A stretch of 64,000 nt of DNA. It comes from Devosia marina (GTDB lineage Bacteria > Pseudomonadota > Alphaproteobacteria > Rhizobiales > Devosiaceae). The DNA is taken from contig NZ_WQRF01000001.1 in assembly GCF_009758415.1 (NCBI RefSeq), positions 434,001-498,000 on the forward strand, read 5' to 3'. This document shows positions 38,006 to 47,141 of the stretch, piece after piece. The first letter of the stretch is position 1. Each line of letters opens with the position of its first letter. The position numbers and the translations under genes are program-made. The notes beneath the pieces were generated by a model that did no database searches, was not told the origin of the DNA, and saw only the letters and a program-made list of their open reading frames with translations.

Positions 38006-38437
38006 ATGCAACACATTGTCTGCGCCCAGTGCGGGGCCACAAACCGATTGCCTGACGGCCGCAATGCGCTTGCCGGAAAATGCGGTAGTTGCGGCCAGCC
38101 TCTGTTCGGGGATGGACCAGCCGAGGTGACAGGGCAGAACCTGAATCGGCAGATCAAGCGTTCCTCACTGCCAATATTGGTCGATGTCTGGGCGCCCTGG
38201 TGCGGCCCGTGCCGGATCATGGGACCACAGTTCGAGGCCGCCGCGAAACAGGCCCAGCCTGAAATGCGCTTCCTCAAGCTCAACTCAGATCAGAACCAGG
38301 AATTCTCCAGCCGCATCGGCATTCGCGGCATCCCAACCATGATCCTGTTCGACAAGGGCATGGAGGTGGGCCGTGTGTCGGGCGCCATGTCCAGCGCTGA
38401 CATTCTCGCCTGGGCGCGCGCGCAATTCCCCGCCTGA
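38006..38437 (+). CDS. trxC: Thioredoxin TrxC (thioredoxin 2)
   Basis: TrxC reduces protein disulfides in the cytoplasm, notably under oxidative stress. The N-terminal zinc ribbon has two CxxC pairs (CAQCGATNRLPD and CGSCGQPLF), which separates TrxC from TrxA. The thioredoxin domain has the active site WAPWCGPCR and the cis-proline IRGIPTMILF. It has 143 residues. Confidence 0.95.
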   Translation: MQHIVCAQCGATNRLPDGRNALAGKCGSCGQPLFGDGPAEVTGQNLNRQIKRSSLPILVDVWAPWCGPCRIMGPQFEAAAKQAQPEMRFLKLNSDQNQEFSSRIGIRGIPTMILFDKGMEVGRVSGAMSSADILAWARAQFPA

Positions 38438-38478
38438 CCGACGCGGCCCACAATGCTGTTGGCAACCGCCAAAAATCA

Positions 38479-38506
38479 AATTAAACAAGAGAAATCTTGT
38501 TTAATT
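38479..38506. promoter_or_regulatory. AT-rich perfect 12-base inverted repeat in the MFS leader
   Basis: AATTAAACAAGA-GAAA-TCTTGTTTAATT ends 11 bases before the MFS ATG. No T-run follows on the plus strand, so it is not a trxC terminator. It may be an operator for a TetR- or MarR-type repressor encoded elsewhere, or an mRNA hairpin with a GAAA loop that affects initiation. Confidence 0.6.
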
Positions 38507-38517
38507 GGAATCCCGTC

Positions 38518-39936
38518 ATGTCCGACACAGTCGACGGCCGGTGGGCCGAGATTTTTGGGCCTCGCTACCTCTCGGTCACCACGATCCTGGCACTAGGCGT
38601 CTCGCTCTTTGCCTTCAACGTCTTCCTCTCGGCCACAGCATTGCCCTCTGCGGTCCAAGAGCTGGGCGGCATCGAGGTGATTTCCTGGGCCACCACGCTC
38701 TATCTGGTCTTTGCCATTGTCGGCGGTGCCGCCGCGGCACTTATAAAGCGGCGACTCGGTTCCCGCGTGGCGCTTATCGGGCTGGCCAGCGTCTTTCTGG
38801 TGGGCACGCTGATCGCAGCAAGCTCCGGAGCAATGCCACAAGTGCTGGTAGGACGCGCCGTCCAGGGTTTTGGCGAAGGTGTCGTTGCGGCCATCTGCTT
38901 TGCGCTTATTCCCGAACTGTTTCCCAGCCGCCTGGTGCCCAAGGTCTTCGGCATGCAGGCCGTTGTCTGGGCCGTTGCCGCCTTTGGTGGTCCCGCCGGA
39001 GCAGGAGCGCTGACAGAGTTGGTTTCCTGGCGTGCCGCCTTTCTCGTCAACGTGCCGCTGGTGCTGATTTTCGGGGTCATGGTGCTCCTGGTGGTGCCTG
39101 CCAGTCAAAGAATCGCCGGGTCATCGGGCTTTCCCGGCTTGCGTTTGGCCGCCATTGGCGCTGGCACCATGCTGGTGGCCCTCGCGGCCATCGCTCCGCC
39201 TGCACCAGCGGCTCTGCTCCTGCTGGGCGCGGCCATTGCCCTGGTGGCCGCCGTATGGATGGACCGGCGCAGCACAGAGCGCCTGATGCCGCCAGACGCG
39301 TTTTCGCTCCGGACCGCCGTTGGTTCGGGCCTCTGGCTCTTCCTGCTGATGCCAATCGCCGGAGCGGCCACGGCGGTTTACCTGGTTTTGCTGTTGCAGC
39401 AGCTTTGGGGATATGGCCCGACCCTGGCTTCGGCCCTTGGCGCGGTCATGGCCATTGGCTGGAGCTGCTCGTCCGTCACCGTCGCGAATGTGCGCAAGCG
39501 CGCGACACGGCGCATCCTGATCCGCACTGGTCCAGTCCTTTTGGCGCTCGGCCTGCTCGCGGTCCTTTTCGCATTGGAAACCAGTCAGCTACCGGTTCTG
39601 GTCGCCGGCCAGTTCGCCATCGGCATGGGGTTTGGCATCTCCAACGGCTACATCATGCTCACCATCATGGAAGCCTGCACCGACGCAGAGCGGGATCGCA
39701 CATCGGCCCTGCTGCCGACCACCCAGTCCGCAGGAAATGCGCTGGGCGCGGCTCTGGCCGGTGTCGCCGCCAACGCGGCAGGCTATGCCCAGGCCAGTGG
39801 CGAAGCCGAAATCCTTGTCGCCATCGTTCCCTTGTTTTTCATGGCCGTTGGCTTTGCCGTGCTGGCCTGGCTGGCCGCATTGCGCATGGTCCACCTCGCC
39901 AAAACCACGCCCATTGCCCAATTCGCCGACGGCTGA
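38518..39936 (+). CDS. MFS transporter, drug-efflux type (DHA2-like)
   Basis: The protein has 472 residues and about 14 membrane helices, as in the DHA2 drug/H+ antiporters. Helix 1 has VFLSATALPSAVQELGG, where DHA2 members have a similar TALP motif, and helix 5 has GGPAGAGALTELVSWRAAFL, the antiporter motif C region with the following WR. The ATG at 38518 is used; upstream in-frame residues lie in the palindrome. The substrate is unknown. There is no regulator gene next to it. Confidence 0.87.
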   Translation: MSDTVDGRWAEIFGPRYLSVTTILALGVSLFAFNVFLSATALPSAVQELGGIEVISWATTLYLVFAIVGGAAAALIKRRLGSRVALIGLASVFLVGTLIAASSGAMPQVLVGRAVQGFGEGVVAAICFALIPELFPSRLVPKVFGMQAVVWAVAAFGGPAGAGALTELVSWRAAFLVNVPLVLIFGVMVLLVVPASQRIAGSSGFPGLRLAAIGAGTMLVALAAIAPPAPAALLLLGAAIALVAAVWMDRRSTERLMPPDAFSLRTAVGSGLWLFLLMPIAGAATAVYLVLLLQQLWGYGPTLASALGAVMAIGWSCSSVTVANVRKRATRRILIRTGPVLLALGLLAVLFALETSQLPVLVAGQFAIGMGFGISNGYIMLTIMEACTDAERDRTSALLPTTQSAGNALGAALAGVAANAAGYAQASGEAEILVAIVPLFFMAVGFAVLAWLAALRMVHLAKTTPIAQFADG

Positions 39937-39938
39937 AC

Positions 39939-39970
39939 AAAGGCCCCGGATCGTTCCGGGGCCTTTCTCG
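39939..39970 (+). terminator. Intrinsic terminator after the MFS gene
   Basis: AAGGCCCCGG (39940-39949) pairs with CCGGGGCCTT (39956-39965), followed by TCTCGTTTCT. On the minus strand the stem is followed by TTTGTTC, so it may also end the convergent fusion gene, whose stop is 5 bases away. Confidence 0.8.
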
Positions 39971-39974
39971 TTTC

Positions 39975-41981
39975 TCAGCCTTGTTCCAGCCAGCGCACCT
40001 GCTCGGGCGTCAGCTTGATTTCGAAGGCCTTGAGGCTGTCTTCCAGCTCGATCAACCGGCGCGGTCCGATCAGCGGCACGCTGGGGAAGGGTTGCGCCAG
40101 CACATAGGCCAGCGCGATATGGATCGGCGAATGGCCGAGCTCCTTGCCCAATGCGATCGCCCGGTCGCGGCGGCCGAAATTCTGGTCATTGTACCAGCAG
40201 CGCACCAGTTCCTCATTGTCGCGCTTGTCCCGGCCGGCAAAGTCGGTGAAGAAGCCGCGCGCCTGGCTTGACCAGGAGAAATTGGTCACCTGCCTGTCGA
40301 TCAGCCACTCTTTGAAGTCCGGTGTCGCCGCGGTGACGCATCCAGCCCAGATCGGGTCGAGCATTTCGGCCAGGGCAAAGTTGTTGCTCAGCGCCTGCGG
40401 GGCCGTCTTGCCATTGGCCCTGGCATAGGCGATCGCCTCGTCCATACGCTCCTTAGTCCAGTTCGACCCGCCATAGGGCCCGCGAATGCGGCCGGCCTTC
40501 ACCTCTGCATCCATGGCATCGACGAATTCGCCCACCGGCACATCGAGATTGTCGCGGTGCATGAAATAGATGTCGACATAATCGGTCTGCAGCCGGTCGA
40601 GCGACTGGGTAAGCTGTTTGGCGATTACATCTGGATAGACGAGCGGGGAATGTGCGCCCTTGCCGATCAGCGCCGCCTGCTCACGCACGCCGCTCCGCCT
40701 CTGCCACTCGCCCCAGAGTTTTTCTGTGTATCCACCGCCATAGATGAAGGCGGTATCGAAGATATTGCCGCCCTTCTCCCAGAAGGCGTCCAGCAGGATC
40801 GCGCCAGACGAAAAAGTCTTGAAGTCCTCAAAACCCAGCGCCACGGCCGAAGCCTGCTTCTCCAGACCCGGAATGCTACGCTTGGGGATGATGCCCTGAT
40901 TGGCGCCAAGCGGGCGGTTGTCCAGTGTGTGGACGCGATTGACGGACTTCTCGACCGAAAATTCGATACCGGCATCGGACCGCCATTTGTCCAGCACCCG
41001 AAGATTGCCCAGCGTGTCGTTCCAGCTCATTCCGGGCGCATCGAATTCGGTCTTGCCTGCGAGAATGGCCAGCGAGGCGGCTTCCGCCTCATAGGAATAG
41101 AGATGCGGTTCTGCCGCGACGCTGAAGGTGTCGGTCTGGCCACCTTTGATGATGTCGATGCGGCCAAGTCCCTGGTCGCGGTCGCCATTGGCGAACCAGA
41201 AATCGGGGACCTCGATGCGCCCATCCGAGCCGTGAATCCGCAGGACATTGTCGAGATTAGCCATCACCGCACAACTGACCTGCGCCACGATGCCGTTCTC
41301 GAAGCTGAGCATCGCCGCGGCCCAGTCGTCCGTGCCTTCGGCATTGAGCGTGGCAGCGCCGGAGACCTTTACCGGGTCGGCAAAGGGCTTGCCCATCGCC
41401 GCTCCGGCAATCAGCCGCGCCATCGAGACCGGGTAGCAGCCGACATCCATGATGCCGCCACCGGCCAGCGCGGAAGCAAACAACCGATGCTCGGGCTGAA
41501 ACTTGCCCATCGAAAAGCCAAAGCTCGACTGGATCATCCGCACCTCGCCGATGACTCCGGACTGGATCAATTCGATCAGCTTTGCCGCCTGCGGGTGGAC
41601 GCGATACATGAAAGCCTCGCCCGCGAAGGTGCCGGCCTTGCGGTGGGCATGGAACACCGCGTCTGCCTCATGAGCGGACAGCGCAAGCGGCTTCTCAACC
41701 AGCACATGCTTGCCGGCCTGGGCTGCCTTGACCGCCCATTCGGCGTGGCCGGTATGGGGCACAGCGATATAGACCGCGTCGATCTCCTTGTCCGCCAGCA
41801 GCGCCTCATACCCGTGCACGATGCGCGCCTCGGGGAAGGACTCCTGCAGGCCCGGCCGGTCCGGATTGCGCGTCGCAATGGCCGCCAGCACGCCGTGCTG
41901 GCTGTCGTTCAGGCCGCCACGAAAGGCCTTTGCAATGCTGCCCGGACCAATGATGCCCCAGCGGATTTTCTTGTCGGTCAT
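39975..41981 (-). CDS. Fusion of a Gfo/Idh/MocA dehydrogenase and an aldo/keto reductase
   Basis: One open frame of 668 residues holds two complete enzymes. Residues 1 to about 335 are a Gfo/Idh dehydrogenase (IRWGIIGPGSIAKAFRGGL; HVLVEKPLALSAHEAD with the catalytic Lys; GGGIMDVGCYPVSMARLIAG). From about 350 on it is an aldo/keto reductase with the tetrad in place: Asp and Tyr in NIFDTAFIYGGG, Lys in LIGKGAHS and His in IYFMHRDNLD. Both use NAD(P)H on sugars or polyols, so substrate passing or an internal redox cycle is possible. It diverges from an AraC regulator. Confidence 0.93.
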   Translation of the reverse strand: MTDKKIRWGIIGPGSIAKAFRGGLNDSQHGVLAAIATRNPDRPGLQESFPEARIVHGYEALLADKEIDAVYIAVPHTGHAEWAVKAAQAGKHVLVEKPLALSAHEADAVFHAHRKAGTFAGEAFMYRVHPQAAKLIELIQSGVIGEVRMIQSSFGFSMGKFQPEHRLFASALAGGGIMDVGCYPVSMARLIAGAAMGKPFADPVKVSGAATLNAEGTDDWAAAMLSFENGIVAQVSCAVMANLDNVLRIHGSDGRIEVPDFWFANGDRDQGLGRIDIIKGGQTDTFSVAAEPHLYSYEAEAASLAILAGKTEFDAPGMSWNDTLGNLRVLDKWRSDAGIEFSVEKSVNRVHTLDNRPLGANQGIIPKRSIPGLEKQASAVALGFEDFKTFSSGAILLDAFWEKGGNIFDTAFIYGGGYTEKLWGEWQRRSGVREQAALIGKGAHSPLVYPDVIAKQLTQSLDRLQTDYVDIYFMHRDNLDVPVGEFVDAMDAEVKAGRIRGPYGGSNWTKERMDEAIAYARANGKTAPQALSNNFALAEMLDPIWAGCVTAATPDFKEWLIDRQVTNFSWSSQARGFFTDFAGRDKRDNEELVRCWYNDQNFGRRDRAIALGKELGHSPIHIALAYVLAQPFPSVPLIGPRRLIELEDSLKAFEIKLTPEQVRWLEQG

Positions 41982-42195
41982 GTAGTCTTCCTCACCAGAG
42001 CATCAGCTAAATCGCCATTTTCGGAGGGTCCCGATGCTCAATCCAAAAATTCTTGCCGGCTCGTTGCCCGGCAGGCGCGAACGGCCTGTCCAAAGACAAG
42101 CTTTTCAATTGCTCTTGCGCCAAGTGATTTCTAAGTTAGCGCGCCCGCAAGTGGCATACCCCGATTTCGGGTAGGCGGACCGGGCGGAAAGTAAG

Positions 42196-43089
42196 ATGGA
42201 TACTGGCCTTTTTTACGAGCCTCGTCCCAATGGCGTCGAACGCCTGCCGACGGCGCTTCAGATGTTTCATACCACGCCACGCCTGATGCGGGCGGACCAT
42301 TGGCACGCGCAGGTCGAGGTCAACTATGTCGTGCGCGGCTGGGCGCACTACCACATGGCCGGGCATGAAGCGCGCTTCGAGGCGGGGGATTTTGCCCTGT
42401 TCTGGGGTGGGCAACCCCATCGGCTCGATGATGCCTCTGAGGATCTTGTCTATGCCGGTGGGCATCTGCCGCTGGTACATTTTTTTCGGCTCCGTCTGCC
42501 AGCGGACGTTCAGGCGCGGCTGATGCAGGGGGCGACGCTGTTGTCCAATGCGACCGACGCAGCTGACCCCGTCAACTTTGAGCGCTGGGTCAACTATGCC
42601 CGCTCCGGCGATCCGATGAAGGCCAGCCTGGCCGTCGACGAACTCCTTTTGCGCATCGAGCGGCTGCGCTTCTCGCCCTATCGCCTGCTGCCCGAAACCG
42701 GGCCGGTGTCTGACGATGGCGGACTGGATCAGCATACGTCCCCCATCGTGGTGCGCATCTGCGATTTTATCGCGGACAATTTCCGCGAAGAGATCGATTC
42801 GGTTGATATCGCTGTGGCGGCCGACATTCATCCCAAATACGCCATGACCGTATTCAAGAAATCCACCGGCATGACGTTGAACGACTACATCAATCTCATG
42901 CGCCTCTCCTATGCGCAGGCGCTGCTGATGCGCGACGAGACCAGCGTGCTCGCGGTCGCCATGGACAGTGGCTTTGGCTCGCTGAGTGCCTTCAACAAGG
43001 CTTTCCGCAAGATATCGGGAACGTCCCCCAGTGACTTCCGCCGCGAGGTGCGTGGCCGCCCCATCGTGGCCGACGGCGGGTACAACTAG
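42196..43089 (+). CDS. AraC-family regulator with cupin sensor domain (MelR-like)
   Basis: The N-terminal cupin domain (about 20-150) has HWHAQVEVNYVVRGWAHYHM and a later WGGQPHRL, typical of sugar-sensing AraC proteins such as MelR. The C-terminal double helix-turn-helix (about 190-285) ends with SGFGSLSAFNKAFRKISGTS, the AraC signature. It has 297 residues. It diverges from the fusion gene with 214 bases between, which is its probable target. The cyclase gene starts 3 bases after its stop. Confidence 0.9.
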   Translation: MDTGLFYEPRPNGVERLPTALQMFHTTPRLMRADHWHAQVEVNYVVRGWAHYHMAGHEARFEAGDFALFWGGQPHRLDDASEDLVYAGGHLPLVHFFRLRLPADVQARLMQGATLLSNATDAADPVNFERWVNYARSGDPMKASLAVDELLLRIERLRFSPYRLLPETGPVSDDGGLDQHTSPIVVRICDFIADNFREEIDSVDIAVAADIHPKYAMTVFKKSTGMTLNDYINLMRLSYAQALLMRDETSVLAVAMDSGFGSLSAFNKAFRKISGTSPSDFRREVRGRPIVADGGYN

Positions 43090-43092
43090 CGC

Positions 43093-45195
43093 ATGGGTAG
43101 GCGCGGCTGGCTGGCGCTATTCTTTGGCCTGTTGGTCATTGCCGGACTGACGCTGTTGCGCGCTGCCGATCCATATCCAGTACAGGTGGCGCGCGAGACC
43201 ACCTTCGATCTGTTCCAGCAATTGCGGCCGCGCGAGGCCCCGCCCGACCTGCCCATTCGCATCATCGACATTGACGAGACCTCTCTGGCCGCGCAAGGGC
43301 AATGGCCTTGGCCGAGATCAACCATGGCGGATATATCCGACCGCCTGACTGAACTGGGCGCAGCCGCTGTCGTGTTCGACCTGCTGTTCAGCGAGCCGGA
43401 CCGCCTGTCACCCTCCGGCAGGGTGGAGGGCAGCCAAGATTATGACGCGACATTTGCCGTGGCGCTCTCCGCCGGCCCGACTGTTCTCAGCCTTGCCCAA
43501 AGTGGTCGCGCGACGGTTACCGGTCTGGAGCCGAAATCCGGGCTGGCGATGACTGGCGATGACCCTCTGGCGCAGGTGCCGCAATTGGGCGGCGCGGCCC
43601 AGCCTTTGCCGATCCTGGCCGAAGCAGCGCGTGGTCTTGGCGTGGCCAGCCTCGACCGGGACGGGGCAGGGGTGGCGCGCCGCCTTCCCATGCTCTGGCG
43701 CAATGGTGACGCGGTGCTGCCATCGCTTTCCGCCGAAGCCTTGCGGGTGGCTCTGGGCGTGTCGACGCTCGTCGTGATCGGCGACAGCGCGGGGGCTGGA
43801 ACGGTCGAGCAATTGCGCATCGGCGATTTCGCCGTCCCAACGGGGCCGAGCGGTGACATCTGGATCTATTATCGCCATCTGCCGGAAGACATCTATGTTC
43901 CAGCCCATGAACTGTTGGTCGATGGCTATCGTGACCTTGCGCCACAGATTGCCGGACACATTGTTCTTGTCGGCACATCCGCCAGCGGCCTGCTCGACAT
44001 TCGCGCCAGTGCATTGGGAACGGCCGTACCGGGCGTGTCCATCCATGCCCAGATAATCGAGCAGATGCTGACCGGCTCCTTCCTTGACCGGGCCGATTGG
44101 GTCGGCGGGCTGGAAATGATCGTCTTTGCCGTGGCGGGCCTGCTAATTGTCCTGGCGGTCATCATCACGGGTCCGGTCGTTGGCCTCGTTGTCTCGCTGT
44201 TGATTGCCGGACTGCTGTTGGCTGCAAGCTGGTGGGCCTTTGCCCAACCGCGCCTGCTGATCGATCCCAGCTTTGCTCTCTTGGGCGCGCTGCTGCTCTA
44301 TGCCGCCATGGCCTTTTTCCGCTTTGCCGTCACCGATGCCGACCGCCGCCGCATCCGGAGGGCTTTCGCCCATTATGTCGAGCCATCTTTGCTGACCCGC
44401 ATCGAGGCCGATGCACGGCTGCTCAAACTCGGCGGGGATTTGCGCGAATTGACCGTGATGTTCTCTGATGTGCGCAACTTCTCGGCGCTGGCCGAACGCA
44501 CCACGCCAGCCAGGCTGGTGGCGATCCTCAACAGGCTCTTTGCGGCGCTGGGCCAGGCGATCGTCAATGAACAGGGAACGATCGACAAGTTCATGGGCGA
44601 TGCGATCATGGCCTTCTGGAATGCGCCGGTCGATGTCGAGCGCCATGCATCGCGCGCCTGCCTGGCAGCCTTGTCCATGCGCGAGGCTCTAGAGCGGCTC
44701 AACGCCGCGAGCAACGAGCCCATTGCCATCGGCATTGGCATCGCCACCGGTCCCGCGCTGGTCGGCAATATGGGGTTTGAGCGTCGCTTCGACTATTCCT
44801 GCATCGGCGACACGGTCAATGTTGCCAGCCGCATCGAAGGCAGCTGCCGCGCGGTCGGCTATGACATACTGGTCACCGAAACCACCGCCTCGGCGGCAGC
44901 CGAACTGGCGCTATTGCCCGCAGGCGCTGTCGAACTCAAAGGCATGACTGGCCGCGAACCGGTCCATATTCTGGTCGGCGACAGCACTATGCGCCAGAGC
45001 GAGGCGTTCGCCGTCCTCGAAACCGCCCATCGGGACTTGATAGCCACCCTAGGAGCAGGCGCCGATCCGGCCCGCAGCCTTGATTCCTGTCGCCGCGCTG
45101 CGCTGGCAGTCGATACGCGCCTGGGTGCCTTTTACGCGGCCTGTCTTGAGCGCAGCGACGATTTCAGAGCAATCGGCCCGGCCCCCGGCGTCTAG
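43093..45195 (+). CDS. Adenylate cyclase with CHASE2 sensor domain
   Basis: A first membrane helix (about 5-22) leads to a periplasmic CHASE2 domain (about 30-330), then three membrane helices (about 335-415) and a cytoplasmic class III cyclase domain (about 450-640). Metal ligands are D459 in MFSDVRNFS and D503 in KFMGDAIMAFW. K499 and S569 fill the purine-selecting places, and N576 and R580 the transition-state places, so it should make cAMP. It has 700 residues. It starts 3 bases after the AraC gene and is probably cotranscribed with it. The CHASE2 signal is unknown. Confidence 0.92.
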   Translation: MGRRGWLALFFGLLVIAGLTLLRAADPYPVQVARETTFDLFQQLRPREAPPDLPIRIIDIDETSLAAQGQWPWPRSTMADISDRLTELGAAAVVFDLLFSEPDRLSPSGRVEGSQDYDATFAVALSAGPTVLSLAQSGRATVTGLEPKSGLAMTGDDPLAQVPQLGGAAQPLPILAEAARGLGVASLDRDGAGVARRLPMLWRNGDAVLPSLSAEALRVALGVSTLVVIGDSAGAGTVEQLRIGDFAVPTGPSGDIWIYYRHLPEDIYVPAHELLVDGYRDLAPQIAGHIVLVGTSASGLLDIRASALGTAVPGVSIHAQIIEQMLTGSFLDRADWVGGLEMIVFAVAGLLIVLAVIITGPVVGLVVSLLIAGLLLAASWWAFAQPRLLIDPSFALLGALLLYAAMAFFRFAVTDADRRRIRRAFAHYVEPSLLTRIEADARLLKLGGDLRELTVMFSDVRNFSALAERTTPARLVAILNRLFAALGQAIVNEQGTIDKFMGDAIMAFWNAPVDVERHASRACLAALSMREALERLNAASNEPIAIGIGIATGPALVGNMGFERRFDYSCIGDTVNVASRIEGSCRAVGYDILVTETTASAAAELALLPAGAVELKGMTGREPVHILVGDSTMRQSEAFAVLETAHRDLIATLGAGADPARSLDSCRRAALAVDTRLGAFYAACLERSDDFRAIGPAPGV

Positions 45196-45317
45196 ACGCG
45201 ACCCAGCCCCATCATCACCATCGCGCCAAGCACCAGTGCGCCAATAATCCATATGGCGCCGGCCAGCAGCGAAAAGCCCTCAATGAAATCGAGCCCGGGG
45301 TCTTCTTCGTGATCCAT
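45192..45317 (-). CDS. Putative 41-residue single-helix membrane protein
   Basis: The short frame encodes an acidic N-terminus (MDHEEDPGLDFIEGF) and one hydrophobic helix rich in Ile, Leu, Gly and Ala. AGGAGG lies 9 bases before the ATG, one of the strongest ribosome sites in the window. It overlaps the cyclase stop by 4 bases from the other strand. Size and layout are like small regulatory membrane proteins. No homologue is recognised. Confidence 0.55.
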   Translation of the reverse strand: MDHEEDPGLDFIEGFSLLAGAIWIIGALVLGAMVMMGLGRV

Positions 45318-45583
45318 GCTTTTCTTCCTCCTTGTCCGGCCAACGAGAACCGTGGCCGCCCATCCTCCGAGGGAAGTGTAGTGCATTCCGCGCCCGCGTC
45401 GATCCCCAACGTTTGGGTGCAGAATTTTACCGAAGCACAATACGGGCACTTTTCCCGGTCAGTTGCGCTCCGTACTGGCCGCTGACGGACGGCGGTTAGA
45501 AGAGCAACTTCAATTTTGCCGTAACCCCGTACATTCTGCCGAAGCCATGGGAGCGTGTGGCCCATGCACTCCTGCCGGGGTGT

Positions 45584-46357
45584 CTACGCCTTTCGGGAGG
45601 CAATGATTATTCGCGCTATGTCTACGAAGCCGAGGCCCGCCTCCCCGGTGGAAACCCAGCGCGGCGCGGCGGGGAGATATTCGAGAACCGGGATGATGTT
45701 GGCGACGCCAAAGGACTTGGTCACCATGGCGAACATGGGCGCGTCATTGCGCGAGTCCCCCACAAAGCTCACCGTGTCCGTGATCGCTTGGCCCCTAATG
45801 CCCCATTCGGCCAACAGGCGCTCGCTCATGGTCTGCTTATTGTACTCGCCAATCCAGGTGTTGATGTGCACCGAGCTTACGGCCACGGTACCGCCGATCT
45901 CCCGGATCCGCTGCGCCAGCTCTTCGACGTCCGATCGTGCCTTGCCCACAATGTCTATGGCCACATCGGCGACCCTGAGCCTCTGGTCGTGGGCGAAGCG
46001 GAACCCGCCCAATAGGGGACGCACGGCTTCGAGATGGTGCTGCTGCCGCCGCGCCTGCAGCACCTCGTCCTCCCAGAACTGTATCTGCGCCGTATTGCCT
46101 TTGGTGGTCATCAGGAAAGCGCCGCTCTCTCCGATCGCCGCGGCAACCGGCCAGGCCCGTACCATATGTTCGCACCAGCCAGCAGAGCCACCAGTCACCG
46201 GGATCACGGAAACCCCCGCATTGTGCAGGTCCCACAGCGCCTGGAAGGTTTGCGGCAGCAGGCGTCCACCGGTTGTCAGCGTGTCGTCGACATCAGTGAA
46301 CAAGTAGCGCACGCCGCGTAATTCGGCAGGCTGCGGGGAGGGGCCGCGAAAACTCAT
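45584..46357 (-). CDS. HAD-superfamily phosphatase (IIB subclass)
   Basis: The protein (257 residues) has the HAD motif I FTDVDDTLTTGG with the nucleophile Asp, motif II in VIPVTGGSAGW and motif IV in SFVGDSRNDAPMF. The cap is of type IIB (Cof-like), as in sucrose, trehalose and mannosylglycerate phosphatases. The ATG at 46357 overlaps the regulator stop by 4 bases. As last gene of the ugp operon it may remove phosphate from a product of the imported phosphodiester. Confidence 0.88.
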   Translation of the reverse strand: MSFRGPSPQPAELRGVRYLFTDVDDTLTTGGRLLPQTFQALWDLHNAGVSVIPVTGGSAGWCEHMVRAWPVAAAIGESGAFLMTTKGNTAQIQFWEDEVLQARRQQHHLEAVRPLLGGFRFAHDQRLRVADVAIDIVGKARSDVEELAQRIREIGGTVAVSSVHINTWIGEYNKQTMSERLLAEWGIRGQAITDTVSFVGDSRNDAPMFAMVTKSFGVANIIPVLEYLPAAPRWVSTGEAGLGFVDIARIIIASRKA

Positions 46358-47124
46358 AAATCGCCCCCGCAGATTTCGACGCGGATGCCGGACGTCTCTA
46401 GACTTTTGTGCACGCGATCCTGATCGGGCAGGGCGTCGGTAAAGAAATGCGAAACGTCCGAAAACGGCACCACCCGCACCGACGCATCCCGCGACCATTT
46501 GCTCATATCCGCAACCAGAAACTGCTGGCGGGCATTTTCCACCAGCTTCATGGTCACTTGCGCTTCCGAGTAGCTGTAGTCCAATATGCCCTTGCTGGCA
46601 TTCAGCGCGCCCGCGCCGATCACAGCGTGCGACGCGTAAAACTTGTCGAAATAGTGCAGCACATCAGCGCCCACGACGTCACGGTCATTGTGGCGCATGA
46701 TGCCCCCGGTCATGTGCACCTCGATCTGTGGTGTGTCACTCAAGGTCAGGGCGACGTCCATGTTATTGGTGACGACCCGCAAGCTCTGATGGTCACGCAG
46801 GGCAGTCGCCACAAATTGCACCGTGGTGCCAATACCCAGAAACACGGTGGAGCCATTCGGAATAGCCTCGGCAACGCGGCGCGCAATGCGCTGCTTTGCA
46901 TCGCTGTTGAGGGCCGCGCGCGCGTTGACCGAGATATTGCGGGCCCCAACCGGCACATCTACTCCGCCGTGAAACCGGCGTGCATAGCCAAGGTCGCAGA
47001 GGGCATTGATGTCGCGTCTGATCGTCTGCGTCGTCAGCGCGTACCGCGCCGCGAGTTGCTCAATATATTGAGCGCCTTCCGCCTCGATCAACGTCAACAT
47101 ATCTCGTTGTCGGTCCGAAAGCAT
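46354..47124 (-). CDS. DeoR/GlpR-family transcriptional regulator
   Basis: The N-terminal DeoR helix-turn-helix reads LSDRQRDMLTLIEAEGAQYI and QTIRRDINALCDLGYARRFH. The C-terminal sugar-phosphate sensor domain has VFLGIGTTVQFVATAL and GADVLHYFDKFYASHAVIGA. It has 256 residues, as GlpR. In the ugp operon it probably senses glycerol-3-phosphate or a related ester. The palindromes at 52256 and 52391 resemble GlpR half-sites (ATGTTC...GAACAT), so it is the likely repressor. Confidence 0.9.
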   Translation of the reverse strand: MLSDRQRDMLTLIEAEGAQYIEQLAARYALTTQTIRRDINALCDLGYARRFHGGVDVPVGARNISVNARAALNSDAKQRIARRVAEAIPNGSTVFLGIGTTVQFVATALRDHQSLRVVTNNMDVALTLSDTPQIEVHMTGGIMRHNDRDVVGADVLHYFDKFYASHAVIGAGALNASKGILDYSYSEAQVTMKLVENARQQFLVADMSKWSRDASVRVVPFSDVSHFFTDALPDQDRVHKSLETSGIRVEICGGDL

Positions 47125-47141
47125 GACCGGGGCGCCCTTTG

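Noticed and set aside
38479-38506. Inverted repeat considered as the trxC terminator
   Set aside because: No T-run follows on the plus strand and the stem is AT-rich; it lies too close to the next start.
38505-40271. Plus-strand frame of 588 codons overlapping the MFS gene and running past its terminator
   Set aside because: Rich in Arg, Gly and His, no hydrophobic helices; out-of-frame reading of the MFS gene.
40557-42134. Plus-strand frame of 525 codons over the Gfo/Idh-AKR gene
   Set aside because: Shadow of the fusion gene, whose two domains have intact catalytic residues on the other strand.
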